Shown here piece by piece: positions 43,803 to 52,841 of a stretch of 64,000 nucleotides of DNA. Positions within the stretch are counted from its first letter, which is position 1, and the number at the start of each line of letters is the position of its first letter. The stretch covers positions 1 through 64,000 of the forward strand of contig NZ_JAVSNJ010000012.1 of assembly GCF_032144095.1 (NCBI RefSeq), given 5' to 3'. The position numbers and the translations under genes are program-made. Origin of the DNA: Sphaerochaeta sp032144095 (GTDB lineage Bacteria; Spirochaetota; Spirochaetia; Sphaerochaetales; Sphaerochaetaceae). The notes under the pieces were generated by a model. That model saw only the letters and a list, made by a program, of their open reading frames with translations, had not been told where the DNA came from and searched no databases.

Positions 43803-45758
43803 GTGGCAACGTTACAGGTACAAAGCATGCACCTTGCTTTTGCAGACAGGGATATTCTCGAGGATGTCTCCTTTACCCTGACTGAAAAAAGCCGTAGTGC
43901 ACTCACCGGTGGTAACGGAAGCGGCAAGTCTACCCTTCTGAAGGTTCTCAGCGGCCAGATGGCTGCAGACTCCATGCAGGTGAGCATGACCCGCTCTCTT
44001 CGCATCTCCTACCTGCCGCAAAGCGACATCCTGTTTGAGGAAGGTACCGTATATTCAGAAGTTGAGCGGGGATACCAACGCTTTGACGAGATCCTCGCCG
44101 AAAAGAAAGAACTTGAGCACCAGCTCTCCCTCTCCAGTGAGGAGGAGAATACCTACCCTTTGCTCGTAAGGCTCTCAGCCATACAGGACCAGCTGCTTGA
44201 GGAGGGGTATTTTTCACGGAAGGAAAAGATCGAAAGGATCCTTGCAGGTCTGGGATTCGCACAGACCGACCTCCATCGACAGTGCCTGGAGTTCTCAGGT
44301 GGATGGCAGATGCGCATAGCCTTGGCAAAGGTGCTGGTCGAGCATCCGACCATCATGCTGCTCGATGAACCCACAAACTACCTGGACATCGAGGCAAGAT
44401 ACTGGCTGAAGAACTACCTGAAGGTCTATGCAGGCGGCTTCATGATCGTGTCGCACGACCAGGCGTTCCTTGACGAGAGCGTCAATGAGGTATTTGAGCT
44501 TTTTGCTGGGAAACTCACCCGCTATAGCGGCAACTACACCCAGTACCAGGCCCAGAGGGAGCTGGAGATAGCACAGCTTGAGGCTGCTTTCAGGCTCCAG
44601 CAGGAGAAGCTGGAAAAAACCGGGCAGTTCATCGAGAAGTTCCGGTACAAGGCGACAAAGAGCAAGCAGGTGCAGAGCAGGATCAAGCAGCTGGAAAAGA
44701 TCGAGATGGTGGAGGTCCCCTCCCATCTGAAACAACTCTCCTTCTCCTTCCCCCCCGCCCCCCATAGCGGCAACGATGTGCTTATAGTCGACGGCCTGAA
44801 GAAACACTATGGCGAACAGAAGATCTTTGATGACTTCACCTTTCTGGTAACACGGGGGGAGCGGCTTGCGGTAACCGGAAAGAACGGGTCGGGAAAAAGT
44901 ACCCTCCTGAGGATGCTCTGTGGCGAAGACAGCTCCTACGACGGCATCATCCGCCTTGGCAGTGGAGTGACCATAGGCTATTTTGCCCAGGACACCGAGA
45001 AGACCCTCAATCCTGAGCTGACCGTCCTCGAGGAGGTCAGCAGCATTGCGGCCACGAGCGACCAGCCCAAGCTGCGCAACTATCTAGGATCCTTCCTCTT
45101 CAGCGGCGACGATGTCTTCAAGAGCGTCTCGGTGCTCAGTGGAGGCGAACGCAGCCGGCTCGCCCTGCTGAAGATCCTCCTGCATCCGGTCAACCTGCTC
45201 ATTCTGGATGAGCCTACCAACCACCTGGACATCAATGCAAAGCAGATGCTCCTTGAGGCCCTAAAGCAGTATGACGGCACCATGATCTTCGTCAGCCATG
45301 ATGCACACTTCATTGAACATATCGCCACAAGGATCCTCTATCTGACCGATACCGACGCCCCTGAGTTCTTCGATGGGGATTACTCCTACTTCTCCTACAA
45401 GCTGGAACAAAAGGAGAAGGTAGAGGCAGAGCAGGAGACCAAGGCACAGCAAGGCACAGAAGAACCTCCTGCAGCTGCCCTCTCCTACAAGGAAGCAAAC
45501 AAACAGAAAAACCGCCTTGCCACCCTGAGAAGGCAGAGCGAGACGCTGCTTGGGGAGCACCAGAGGCTTGAAAAGCAGATCCTGGAGGTCGACCATGCGA
45601 TGGCACTTGAGGAGAACTACAGCGATGCGGCCAAGATAAAGGCCCTCTTCGATGCCAAGGCCAAGCTTGAGGCAACACTGGAAAAGAGTGAGGAAACATG
45701 GCTCTCCCTCAATGAGGAAGCAGAAAATCTGGAGGCTAGCCTTGGCTATACTTCTTGA
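43803..45758 (+). CDS. ABC-F family ATPase
   Basis: 651 residues with two ABC ATPase domains and no membrane segments. Walker A sequences are GGNGSGKST and GKNGSGKST. The signature motifs read FSGGWQMRIALAK and LSGGERSRLALLK, and the inter-domain linker (about 230-310) is long and charged. A C-terminal coiled coil (about 560-650) follows, as in Uup and YdiF. ABC-F proteins act on the ribosome exit site or in antibiotic protection. GTG 43803 follows AGGGG by seven bases. Its end overlaps maf by 17 nt. Confidence 0.9.
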   Translation: MATLQVQSMHLAFADRDILEDVSFTLTEKSRSALTGGNGSGKSTLLKVLSGQMAADSMQVSMTRSLRISYLPQSDILFEEGTVYSEVERGYQRFDEILAEKKELEHQLSLSSEEENTYPLLVRLSAIQDQLLEEGYFSRKEKIERILAGLGFAQTDLHRQCLEFSGGWQMRIALAKVLVEHPTIMLLDEPTNYLDIEARYWLKNYLKVYAGGFMIVSHDQAFLDESVNEVFELFAGKLTRYSGNYTQYQAQRELEIAQLEAAFRLQQEKLEKTGQFIEKFRYKATKSKQVQSRIKQLEKIEMVEVPSHLKQLSFSFPPAPHSGNDVLIVDGLKKHYGEQKIFDDFTFLVTRGERLAVTGKNGSGKSTLLRMLCGEDSSYDGIIRLGSGVTIGYFAQDTEKTLNPELTVLEEVSSIAATSDQPKLRNYLGSFLFSGDDVFKSVSVLSGGERSRLALLKILLHPVNLLILDEPTNHLDINAKQMLLEALKQYDGTMIFVSHDAHFIEHIATRILYLTDTDAPEFFDGDYSYFSYKLEQKEKVEAEQETKAQQGTEEPPAAALSYKEANKQKNRLATLRRQSETLLGEHQRLEKQILEVDHAMALEENYSDAAKIKALFDAKAKLEATLEKSEETWLSLNEEAENLEASLGYTS

Positions 45759-46329
45759 CTTCTTTCCATCCCTGGTCCTAGCCTCCCAGTCGGTTGCCCG
45801 AAAAAGGCTGCTGCAGGAGATGGGCCTTGAGGTATCCATCGAGCCAACCCAGTGTGACGAGAGCCATCAGGAAGGAGACCCGGCAAAGGCTGTCCATCTG
45901 CTGGCAAAGCGAAAACTCCAGGCATACCTGTCCACCCATGCAAAGGTTGCCGTGCCGATCCTCACCTGCGACACCCTGGTCTGGTGCGATGGCAAGCTCA
46001 TCGGAAAGCCCTCCTGCCGCCAGGAGGCAAAAGAGCAGCTGCTCTTGTTCAGCAACAAAAGCCAGGAGGTACACTCGGGTTGGGCCCTGTGGTTCAACAA
46101 CAGGGTATACGATGGGGTCGACTCGGCCACAGTGCTCTTCAAGGACCTCGACGAGCAGCAGATCGAAAGGTATCTTGACCTTGGAGAGTGGGAAGGAGCC
46201 GCCGGTTCCTACAGGATCCAGGAGAGGGGAAAAGAGCTGGTATCGAAGGTCGAAGGTGATCTAAATACGGTAATAGGCTTGCCACTTCTACAAATTTCTG
46301 AAATACTGGCTTGCGACTGTGCCCGTTAG
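45742..46329 (+). CDS. Maf family nucleotide pyrophosphatase
   Basis: 195 residues. Maf proteins hydrolyse non-canonical or canonical NTPs and were linked to septum formation. The N-terminal LASQSVARKRLLQEMG is the family P-loop-like motif (SxSxxR), TCDTLV holds the catalytic Asp, and EGAAGSYRIQERG is the C-terminal signature. GGAGG lies six bases before TTG 45742, so the start is a TTG inside the end of the ABC-F gene, and the longer frames are rejected. Confidence 0.88.
   Translation: MAILLDFFPSLVLASQSVARKRLLQEMGLEVSIEPTQCDESHQEGDPAKAVHLLAKRKLQAYLSTHAKVAVPILTCDTLVWCDGKLIGKPSCRQEAKEQLLLFSNKSQEVHSGWALWFNNRVYDGVDSATVLFKDLDEQQIERYLDLGEWEGAAGSYRIQERGKELVSKVEGDLNTVIGLPLLQISEILACDCAR
46279..46307 (+). 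promoter_or_regulatory. Promoter of the rpsB operon inside maf
   Basis: TTGCCA (46279-46284) and AATACT (46302-46307) with a 17-nt spacer, in the last codons of maf. It would give an rpsB leader of about 115 nt. Confidence 0.5.
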
Positions 46330-46378
46330 TGATGGCGCAGAATATCCGCCCCTGCGGGGGTGAGTAATAGATGAAGGG

Positions 46379-46416
46379 TGACGCACAAAACCGTACGATG
46401 TATGGCTGTGCAGTCA
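46379..46416 (+). promoter_or_regulatory. Structured rpsB leader hairpin
   Basis: TGAC-GCACA (46379-46387) pairs with TGTGC-(A)-GTCA (46407-46416), and an inner stem CCGTAC/GTATGG closes a three-base loop GAT. The SD AGGAGG begins four bases later. The layout suits autoregulation by ribosomal protein S2, which is known for rpsB leaders in other bacteria. Confidence 0.55.
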
Positions 46417-46428
46417 GACAGGAGGATT

Positions 46429-47331
46429 ATGTCCGTAGTAACCATGAAGAGCCTGCTCGAATCAGGCGTGCATTTCGGTCACCAGACCAAAAGATGGAAT
46501 CCAAAGATGGCTCGTTTTATCTTCAGCCAGAGAAATGGAATCCATATCATCGACTTGCAGAAGACCTCTGCTTGTATCGTCGAAGCCTATGATGCAGTAC
46601 GTGCAGTTGTCAAACAAGGCAAGTCAGTTTTGTTTGTCGGCACCAAGAAGCAGGCCCAGCAGGCTATCGAAACCGAAGCAAAACGCTGCGGAATGCCCTT
46701 TATCAACAATCGTTGGCTTGGCGGTATGCTGACCAACTTTACCACCATCAAGAAATCCATCGCTACCCTCAAGAAAATTGAGAAGATGGAAATGGATGGT
46801 ACCTTTGAATCCCTGACCAAGAAAGAGGTCTCCTTGCTCACCAAGCAGAAGATCAAGCTTGAGAAGAACCTTGGCGGTATCAAGGACATGAAGGACCTGC
46901 CCGGTGCAATCTTCATCATTGACACCAAGAAGGAAGCTATTGCCGTTGAAGAGGCAAAACGCCTTGGAATCCCTGTAATTGCCGTTGTAGACACAAACTG
47001 CGACCCTACTGACATCACCTACCCCATCCCGGGCAATGATGATGCTATCCGCGCAATCAGCCTTTTTGTCGAGATCATTGCCAATGCAGTAATCGATGCC
47101 GACAATGAAGCAGGTATCCAGATCATCGAGACTCTCGGAAACGAGGACGATGCTTCTGACAACTCCGTTGCAAAGGAAGAGGAAGAGGAGATTGTATTCT
47201 CAACTGATGAGGATGCTGATTTCTCCAAGTTTGAAGAGAAAAAGGCAAAGCAGGCAAGCCCTGTTGTAGAGGAAGTCGCTGACGAGGATGATGGAATCAC
47301 TGTCGACGAAGAGACCCTGTACAAGGACTAA
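46429..47331 (+). CDS. rpsB: 30S ribosomal protein uS2
   Basis: 300 residues. The conserved body (MKSLLESGVHFGHQTKRWNPKM, then FVGTKKQAQQAI, RWLGGMLTN and VVDTNCDP) is followed by an extra acidic tail of about 50 residues, so it is longer than the usual 230-260. AGGAGG precedes ATG 46429, so the frame from 46378 is too long. First gene of a seven-gene operon. Confidence 0.97.
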   Translation: MSVVTMKSLLESGVHFGHQTKRWNPKMARFIFSQRNGIHIIDLQKTSACIVEAYDAVRAVVKQGKSVLFVGTKKQAQQAIETEAKRCGMPFINNRWLGGMLTNFTTIKKSIATLKKIEKMEMDGTFESLTKKEVSLLTKQKIKLEKNLGGIKDMKDLPGAIFIIDTKKEAIAVEEAKRLGIPVIAVVDTNCDPTDITYPIPGNDDAIRAISLFVEIIANAVIDADNEAGIQIIETLGNEDDASDNSVAKEEEEEIVFSTDEDADFSKFEEKKAKQASPVVEEVADEDDGITVDEETLYKD

Positions 47332-47342
47332 GGAGAACAAGT

Positions 47343-48194
47343 ATGGCTATTACAGCTGAAGATGTAAAAAGACTACGTGACGCCACTGGCGCAGGCATGA
47401 TGGATTGCAAGAAGGCCCTCATCAAGGCCGATGGCGATTTTGAAGGCGCCAACAAGATTCTGAAGGAAATGGGTCTTGCAGCGATCGGAAAGAGACAGGA
47501 TAGGGCAACCAACAACGGTCGTGTATTTGTCAGGACAACTGCTGACAAGGCCGTAATTGTACAGCTCACCTGTGAGACCGACTTTGTTGCAGGAAATGAC
47601 CAGTTTGCAGAACTTGGCGAGAGTGTCCTTACCGCTGTCATCGAGAAAGGCTATACCGCCATCAATGACGAGTTGGTGGGCATGGTAAATGACCTCATCA
47701 CTGTCATCAAGGAAAACATGTCCCTCAAGCAGGTACTGGTTCTCCCCCTCGGCAAGAATGAGTTCGCTTCCAGCTATGTCCACGGTGAAGGCTCTCTTGG
47801 TGTTGTTGTTACGTTCAAGGCCGACAAGGCAGAGCTTATCAACAACGAGCTGGTGAAGGAGTTTGCCAATGACTGTGCACTGCACGTCGCAGCATTCACC
47901 CCCTCCTACCTCAACACAGCCTCAGTCGATGCAGCCTATATTGCAGAGCAGAACGAGATTTTCACTGTCCAGGCAGCGAACCTCGGCAAGCCTGCAAAGG
48001 TTGTTGAAGGGATTGTGAAAGGCAAGCTCAGCAAACACCTTGCAGACATCTGCTTTCTCCAGCAGAAATTCGTCAAGGATGACTCAATGACTGTTGAGCA
48101 GAAGGCTGCTGAAGTCAGCAAGGCTGTTGGGGGTAAGATCGAAATTACCGGATACACCTTTGTTGTCGCAGGGGCCGCTTCCTGCGAAGCCTAA
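47343..48194 (+). CDS. tsf: Elongation factor Ts
   Basis: 283 residues. EF-Ts is the guanine-nucleotide exchange factor for EF-Tu. The N-terminal UBA-like domain contains VKRLRDATGAGMMDCKKAL, and TDFVAGN is the core TDFVA motif that displaces Mg2+ from EF-Tu. It lies 11 nt after rpsB, as expected. Confidence 0.97.
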   Translation: MAITAEDVKRLRDATGAGMMDCKKALIKADGDFEGANKILKEMGLAAIGKRQDRATNNGRVFVRTTADKAVIVQLTCETDFVAGNDQFAELGESVLTAVIEKGYTAINDELVGMVNDLITVIKENMSLKQVLVLPLGKNEFASSYVHGEGSLGVVVTFKADKAELINNELVKEFANDCALHVAAFTPSYLNTASVDAAYIAEQNEIFTVQAANLGKPAKVVEGIVKGKLSKHLADICFLQQKFVKDDSMTVEQKAAEVSKAVGGKIEITGYTFVVAGAASCEA

Positions 48195-48212
48195 AGTCCA
48201 TCGATTCATTCC

Positions 48213-48237
48213 AACCGCTCACTCTGTGAGCGGTTGT
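48213..48237 (+). promoter_or_regulatory. Hairpin between tsf and frr
   Basis: CAACCGCTCAC (48213-48223) and GTGAGCGGTTG (48227-48237) form a perfect 11-bp stem with loop TCT. No T run follows, so it is not a full terminator. It marks the place where pyrH usually stands and may adjust transcript levels or be an RNase site. Confidence 0.55.
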
Positions 48238-48253
48238 CCTATTGGAGATTTGT

Positions 48254-48808
48254 ATGCTACAGGTATTAGAAATTTGCGAAAGCAAGATGCAAAAAAGTCT
48301 TGAGAGTCTTGAGAAGGACTTCTCTTCCTTGAGAACCGGTCGCGCTTCCGCTTCCCTTCTGGATAAGATTCGAGTCGAATACTATGGTAATGAGACTCCT
48401 ATCAACCAGGTCGCTACCATCAGTGTCCCTGAAGCCAGGATGATCGTCATCCAGCCTTGGGACAAGAGCATCCTCTCGGCCATCGAGAAGGCCATCCTGA
48501 AAAGTGACCTCGGCCTTCCCCCAAACAATGATGGCAAGCTCATCCGCCTCAATTTCCCCCCTTTGAACGAAGAGAGGAGAAAGACCCTGGTAAAGAGTGC
48601 CAAGGCAACTGCCGAACAGAGCAGGGTTGCCATCCGCAATGTGCGCCGTGAAGCGATGGACGAGCTGAAGAAATTGCAGAAGTCCAGCGAGATCAGCGAA
48701 GACGAACAGAAGGATGCTGAAGCCAAGATCCAGAAAATGACCGACTCCTATATTGTTGAGGTGGGAACCCTCACCGACGATAAGGAGAAGGAGATCATGG
48801 AGATCTAG
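48254..48808 (+). CDS. frr: Ribosome recycling factor
   Basis: 184 residues, the normal size. With EF-G it splits the post-termination ribosome. The family pattern is clear: LRTGRASASLLDKIRVEYYG, PINQVATISVPEARMIVIQPWD and GLPPNNDGKLIRLNFPPLNEERR. ATG 48254 has GGAG upstream. The frr stop codon is directly followed by the uppS ATG. Confidence 0.96.
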   Translation: MLQVLEICESKMQKSLESLEKDFSSLRTGRASASLLDKIRVEYYGNETPINQVATISVPEARMIVIQPWDKSILSAIEKAILKSDLGLPPNNDGKLIRLNFPPLNEERRKTLVKSAKATAEQSRVAIRNVRREAMDELKKLQKSSEISEDEQKDAEAKIQKMTDSYIVEVGTLTDDKEKEIMEI

Positions 48809-49507
48809 ATGGAAGAGAAACCCGTAGTTCCTACGCACCTTGGCATCATCATGGATGGAAATGGGAGATGGGCACAGAAACGTGCCCTCCCCCGGACTGC
48901 AGGCCATCTTGAAGGGCTTAAGGCCCTCAAGAGGGTCATCAAGGAAGCCTCGTTGCTCGGCATCGGGTTTGTCACATTCTATGTCTTCTCCACGGAGAAC
49001 TGGAAACGGAGCAGCCAGGAGGTTTCCTACCTCATGAGCGTGCTCGTTTCCAAGCTTCATGGGGAACTTTCCTTCTACAACAAGCATGGCATACGTGTCC
49101 TTGTCTGTGGAGACCTGAATGGGCTTCCCCCAGAGGTCAGGTCCGTCATCGATTCCACTGTCAAAGCTACGGAGAACAACACTACCATCTCCTGCATCCT
49201 GGCCATCAACTATGGTGGACAGAATGAAATCTGCAGAGCTGTCAGGCGATGCCTGGCTGACGATCCCCAGAAGGAGATCACCGAGGCTGACATTCGTTCC
49301 CATTTGGACTTGCCGCAGGTCCCACCTGTCGATATGATAGTACGTAGCGCAAACGAAAGACGTTTGAGCAATTTCCTGCTCTGGGACAGTGCATATGCAG
49401 AACTGGGCTTTTATGAAAAACTCTGGCCAGACTGGAAAGCAGATGATGTGCAATCAATCTGCAAAGATTTCTCGCAACGTGTCCGTAAATTCGGGGGTGT
49501 AGAATGA
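48809..49507 (+). CDS. uppS: Isoprenyl (undecaprenyl) diphosphate synthase
   Basis: 232 residues. The cis-prenyltransferase adds isopentenyl units to make the C55 lipid carrier for the cell wall. Motifs are IMDGNGRWAQKR (catalytic Asp), FYVFSTENWKR and VDMIVRSANERRLSNFLLWDSAYAE. The last motif usually begins IRTGGExR, so here RSANERR is a variant. Starts on the base after frr. Confidence 0.95.
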   Translation: MEEKPVVPTHLGIIMDGNGRWAQKRALPRTAGHLEGLKALKRVIKEASLLGIGFVTFYVFSTENWKRSSQEVSYLMSVLVSKLHGELSFYNKHGIRVLVCGDLNGLPPEVRSVIDSTVKATENNTTISCILAINYGGQNEICRAVRRCLADDPQKEITEADIRSHLDLPQVPPVDMIVRSANERRLSNFLLWDSAYAELGFYEKLWPDWKADDVQSICKDFSQRVRKFGGVE

Positions 49508-50343
49508 GTTCACTTGCAAAAAGGATCCTGACCACTGTAATCGCGGTACCAGCCCTTTTCAGTATCATCTTCTTTCTCCCCCACTATGGGTATCTTGCCC
49601 TTGCCCTGCTTGCCATGCTTACAGCATCTCTGGCAACCATGGAACTCAAGGCACTCTACCTCAAGGCTGAAGGAGCACGGGTAAACCTTCCCAGCTGGAC
49701 TGTTGCATTGCTTCCCTTTGCTCAGTGGCTCGAGATGACATTCTTCCCAAATCTCCCCCTCATCGAACTTACCCTTGTGGTACTGGCCCTGGTCATATTC
49801 TCCACCGAACTCTCCTCGGGCCCCAAGGATGAATACAAGAAGACATTTTCCAGAATTGGAGGGTCTGCACTGCTCCTCATCTACCCGGGACTGTTGATAA
49901 CCTTCATCCTCCGCATCGGCTCCCTGGCCCATCCATCTGCGTTTTTGCTGCTTTTCTTCCTGCTGGTATTTGGCAACGATGTCTTTGCCTTCCTGTTTGG
50001 CATGTCATTGGGAAAGAACAACAAGGGGATCATCAAGGTGAGCCCCAACAAAAGCATCGCAGGGTTTGTGGGGGGTACGCTTAGCACGGTCATCCTTTCC
50101 TTCCTCTTCTGTTATTTCGTCCCGGGCGTCAAGGAAGATGTAGGCATCTTCCAGGCCATCCTGCTCGGCTTGTTCACCAGCATCAGCGCCAACATTGGGG
50201 ACCTTATCGAAAGTGCCTTCAAACGGGCTGCAAACGTCAAGGACAGTGGCAATCTCATCCCTGGCAGAGGGGGGTTGCTGGACTCCATCGACTCCTTGCT
50301 GGCCAGTGCCCCGGTGTACTGGCTGCTGCTGATCCTGTTCTAA
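49504..50343 (+). CDS. cdsA: Phosphatidate cytidylyltransferase
   Basis: 279 residues with seven or eight membrane segments. It makes CDP-diacylglycerol. The C-terminal signature (KRAANVKDSGNLIPGRGGLLDSIDSLLASAP) is complete and holds the Asp pair for metal binding. The start overlaps uppS by four bases (ATGA). Confidence 0.95.
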   Translation: MSSLAKRILTTVIAVPALFSIIFFLPHYGYLALALLAMLTASLATMELKALYLKAEGARVNLPSWTVALLPFAQWLEMTFFPNLPLIELTLVVLALVIFSTELSSGPKDEYKKTFSRIGGSALLLIYPGLLITFILRIGSLAHPSAFLLLFFLLVFGNDVFAFLFGMSLGKNNKGIIKVSPNKSIAGFVGGTLSTVILSFLFCYFVPGVKEDVGIFQAILLGLFTSISANIGDLIESAFKRAANVKDSGNLIPGRGGLLDSIDSLLASAPVYWLLLILF

Positions 50344-50346
50344 GCC

Positions 50347-51462
50347 ATGAAGCGGGTTGTTATCCTTGGCTGCACAGGGAGCATCGGTTCCACGGCCATC
50401 CAGGCGATACGGGACCTGAAGCTGCAGGTAGAGGTTGTAGGGCTCTCTGCCCACAGCAATGAGGAAAAGCTCGTACAGCTTGCCCTTGAACTCTCCTGCA
50501 AGGCTATCTGCCTCACCGCCCGTCACTGTACCCCCTATCCAGGACTCTCTGTATTCAGTGGAGTCACCGGCCTTAAGGAGATGCTTGCATCCCTTGATGC
50601 AGATGTGGTGCTCAACGGCATCGCAGGGTTCGATGGCCTCAAGGCCTCCCTGCTGACCCTTGAACAGGGTTTCGACCTTGCCCTTGCCAACAAGGAGAGT
50701 GTGGTCTGTGGCGGTTCCTACCTGTTTGAGGTGGCTAGGCAACACAAGAGCCGCATCATCCCCGTCGACAGCGAACACAGCGCCCTTGCCGAGCTCATCA
50801 AGGGCCGGGATACCAATGAGATCGGCTCGCTCATCCTCACAGGAAGCGGAGGCCCCTTCAGGACCCTTGCATCAGATGCATTCGGCCACATCACCGTGGA
50901 ACAGGCCTTGGCCCATCCCACCTGGAAAATGGGCAAGAAGATCTCCATCGACAGCGCAACCCTTGCAAACAAGGCTCTGGAAGTCATTGAAGCCTCCTAT
51001 CTCTTTGCCTTGCCCGCAGAGAAGATCGAGGTCGTGATCCATCCCCAGTCGATAGTCCATTCGATGATCCGCCACCGGGATGGGGCAGTCTATGCACAGA
51101 TGGGCCCTCCTGACATGACACTTCCTATCGTCAATGCCCTGGTTGACGGGTCTGTCAGTCTGGTACGGCCCTTGGATTTCACCAACCTCAACCTTACCTT
51201 TGAGCAACCCGATTACCAGCGCTTTCCCCTTCTTGGGCTTGCCTTCTCCATACTGGAACGCAAGGGTGGTTCCGCCTTGGCATTCAATGCAGCTGACGAG
51301 GTCGCTGTCCACGCATTCCTTGAGAGGCGATGCACCTATCTAAAGATGATCCGCGCTATTGAGAAGACCCTTGAGAGAAGCTGGCAGGTAGCACCCTCAT
51401 CCTTTGAGGAGACACTTGAGCTCGACAAAGAGGCTCGTGAACTTACAAGAAGTTTCCTATGA
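50347..51462 (+). CDS. dxr: 1-deoxy-D-xylulose 5-phosphate reductoisomerase
   Basis: 371 residues. It catalyses the second step of the MEP isoprenoid pathway with NADPH. The N-terminal GCTGSIGSTAIQ is the NADPH loop, and VDSEHSAL, LTGSGGPF and HPTWKMGKKISIDSATLANKALEVIEA carry the substrate and metal ligands. It supplies precursors for uppS in the same operon. Confidence 0.96.
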   Translation: MKRVVILGCTGSIGSTAIQAIRDLKLQVEVVGLSAHSNEEKLVQLALELSCKAICLTARHCTPYPGLSVFSGVTGLKEMLASLDADVVLNGIAGFDGLKASLLTLEQGFDLALANKESVVCGGSYLFEVARQHKSRIIPVDSEHSALAELIKGRDTNEIGSLILTGSGGPFRTLASDAFGHITVEQALAHPTWKMGKKISIDSATLANKALEVIEASYLFALPAEKIEVVIHPQSIVHSMIRHRDGAVYAQMGPPDMTLPIVNALVDGSVSLVRPLDFTNLNLTFEQPDYQRFPLLGLAFSILERKGGSALAFNAADEVAVHAFLERRCTYLKMIRAIEKTLERSWQVAPSSFEETLELDKEARELTRSFL

Positions 51463-52841
51463 CAAGCTTTCTGATCATCATCGGCAAATACCTCATCGGG
51501 CTTCTGGGTATAGGGTTGGTGGTGGTCATCCATGAGATCGGACACCTATTGGCCGCAAGGGCCTGTGGGATTGGCGTTGAGGTCTTTTCCTTTGGGCTGG
51601 GACCAAAGCTATGTGGAGTAGAGTACAAAGGTACCGACTTCAGGCTCAGCCTCCTGCCTTTCGGGGGGTATTGCAGACTCAAGGGCTCTGACGACCTAAG
51701 CCAGGCCCTCATCCAAAACTCCAAACACTTTACCCACACGGAGCAAGGCTCCCTGTTTTCGGTCCACCCAGCCAAACGTCTGCTAACCTATCTTGCAGGG
51801 CCTCTCCTCAACCTAGGGTTTGCCATACTGCTCTACTCCCTGCTAGCATCAACGCCCTATAAGGTACTCACCACCGAGCCTATCCTTGCAACAGTCAATG
51901 ACTACCCCACCCTCTTTGCCAATGCTGACAGCCCAGCCTATGCACAGGGCCTGCGCACAGGCGACCGTGTCCTTTCCCTGAATGGCAGGAGCATCTCGGA
52001 CTGGGAGATGCTGGAAAGCCTTCTGGCGGAAGGCACAACAGCTCAGAGGTTTGCCATCACAAGGGACGGCCAAGGCCTTGAGTTCCTAATAAGGGCAGAC
52101 TTGTCCTCCGGCAAACCCCGCTACGGGCTCTCCCCTGCCAAGAAACCTGTCGTCGGAAGCGTACGCCCGTCGACACCAGAACACAATGCAGGGCTCAAAC
52201 CTGGTGACACCATTGCTTTTGCCAACGGGGAGAAGATCACCAATGACCTGGATCTTTTGGTTGCCCTTTCGGAAGACACGAACCTGACAGACCTTACCAT
52301 CCTGAGCAGTGGCAAAGAAGAACACATCCTCTTCAGGCCTGACCTTGACGAACAGGGAAATGGGGAGTGGAACTTCTCCATCCAGACTGAAAGCCGGAAT
52401 GTTGAGGTCCCACCCTTTAGCCTGAAACATGGATGGGATACTTCCGTCAAGATGGCCAGGGATACGGTGACCTCCCTGATCCTGCTCATCCAGGGAAAGA
52501 ATACCGATGTCAGACAGGAATTTACCGGTATGGCAAGGGCTGCACTGATGATCGGGGATATAACCACATTGGGATTGGAGAGCAATATGGGCAGCGGCCT
52601 GAGGGCACTGTTCTATCTGCTGGGGGTAGTAAGCATCTCCTTGGCCATAGCCAACCTGCTTCCCCTGCCTGCCTTCGATGGAGGACAGATGTTGATAGCC
52701 TGCACCGAATGGGTGACAGGAAAACGCATACGACCAAGAACCTACTGGATTCTCCAGTTGGTCGGGATCTTCTCGGTAGTCTGTATCTTCCTATTCCTGG
52801 GGTATGTGGATATGCGCCACTTCTTGTCGATCAGACGTTAG
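51459..52841 (+). CDS. rseP: RIP site-2 metalloprotease
   Basis: 460 residues. An inner-membrane zinc protease that cleaves transmembrane anti-sigma factors or signal-peptide remnants. The zinc motif is HEIGH at residues 25-29, and the second, LPLPAFDGG, is near the C-terminus. Two PDZ-like domains occupy about 135-330. It overlaps dxr by four bases, and its 3' end overlaps dnaB by 11 nt. Confidence 0.94.
   Translation: MTSFLIIIGKYLIGLLGIGLVVVIHEIGHLLAARACGIGVEVFSFGLGPKLCGVEYKGTDFRLSLLPFGGYCRLKGSDDLSQALIQNSKHFTHTEQGSLFSVHPAKRLLTYLAGPLLNLGFAILLYSLLASTPYKVLTTEPILATVNDYPTLFANADSPAYAQGLRTGDRVLSLNGRSISDWEMLESLLAEGTTAQRFAITRDGQGLEFLIRADLSSGKPRYGLSPAKKPVVGSVRPSTPEHNAGLKPGDTIAFANGEKITNDLDLLVALSEDTNLTDLTILSSGKEEHILFRPDLDEQGNGEWNFSIQTESRNVEVPPFSLKHGWDTSVKMARDTVTSLILLIQGKNTDVRQEFTGMARAALMIGDITTLGLESNMGSGLRALFYLLGVVSISLAIANLLPLPAFDGGQMLIACTEWVTGKRIRPRTYWILQLVGIFSVVCIFLFLGYVDMRHFLSIRR

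Noticed and set aside
45652..45741. 30-residue extension of Maf
   Set aside because: It lies inside the ABC-F gene; GGAGG before TTG 45742 marks the start.
48266..49453. 395-codon open frame antisense to frr/uppS
   Set aside because: Covers two firmly identified genes on the opposite strand and shows no domain.
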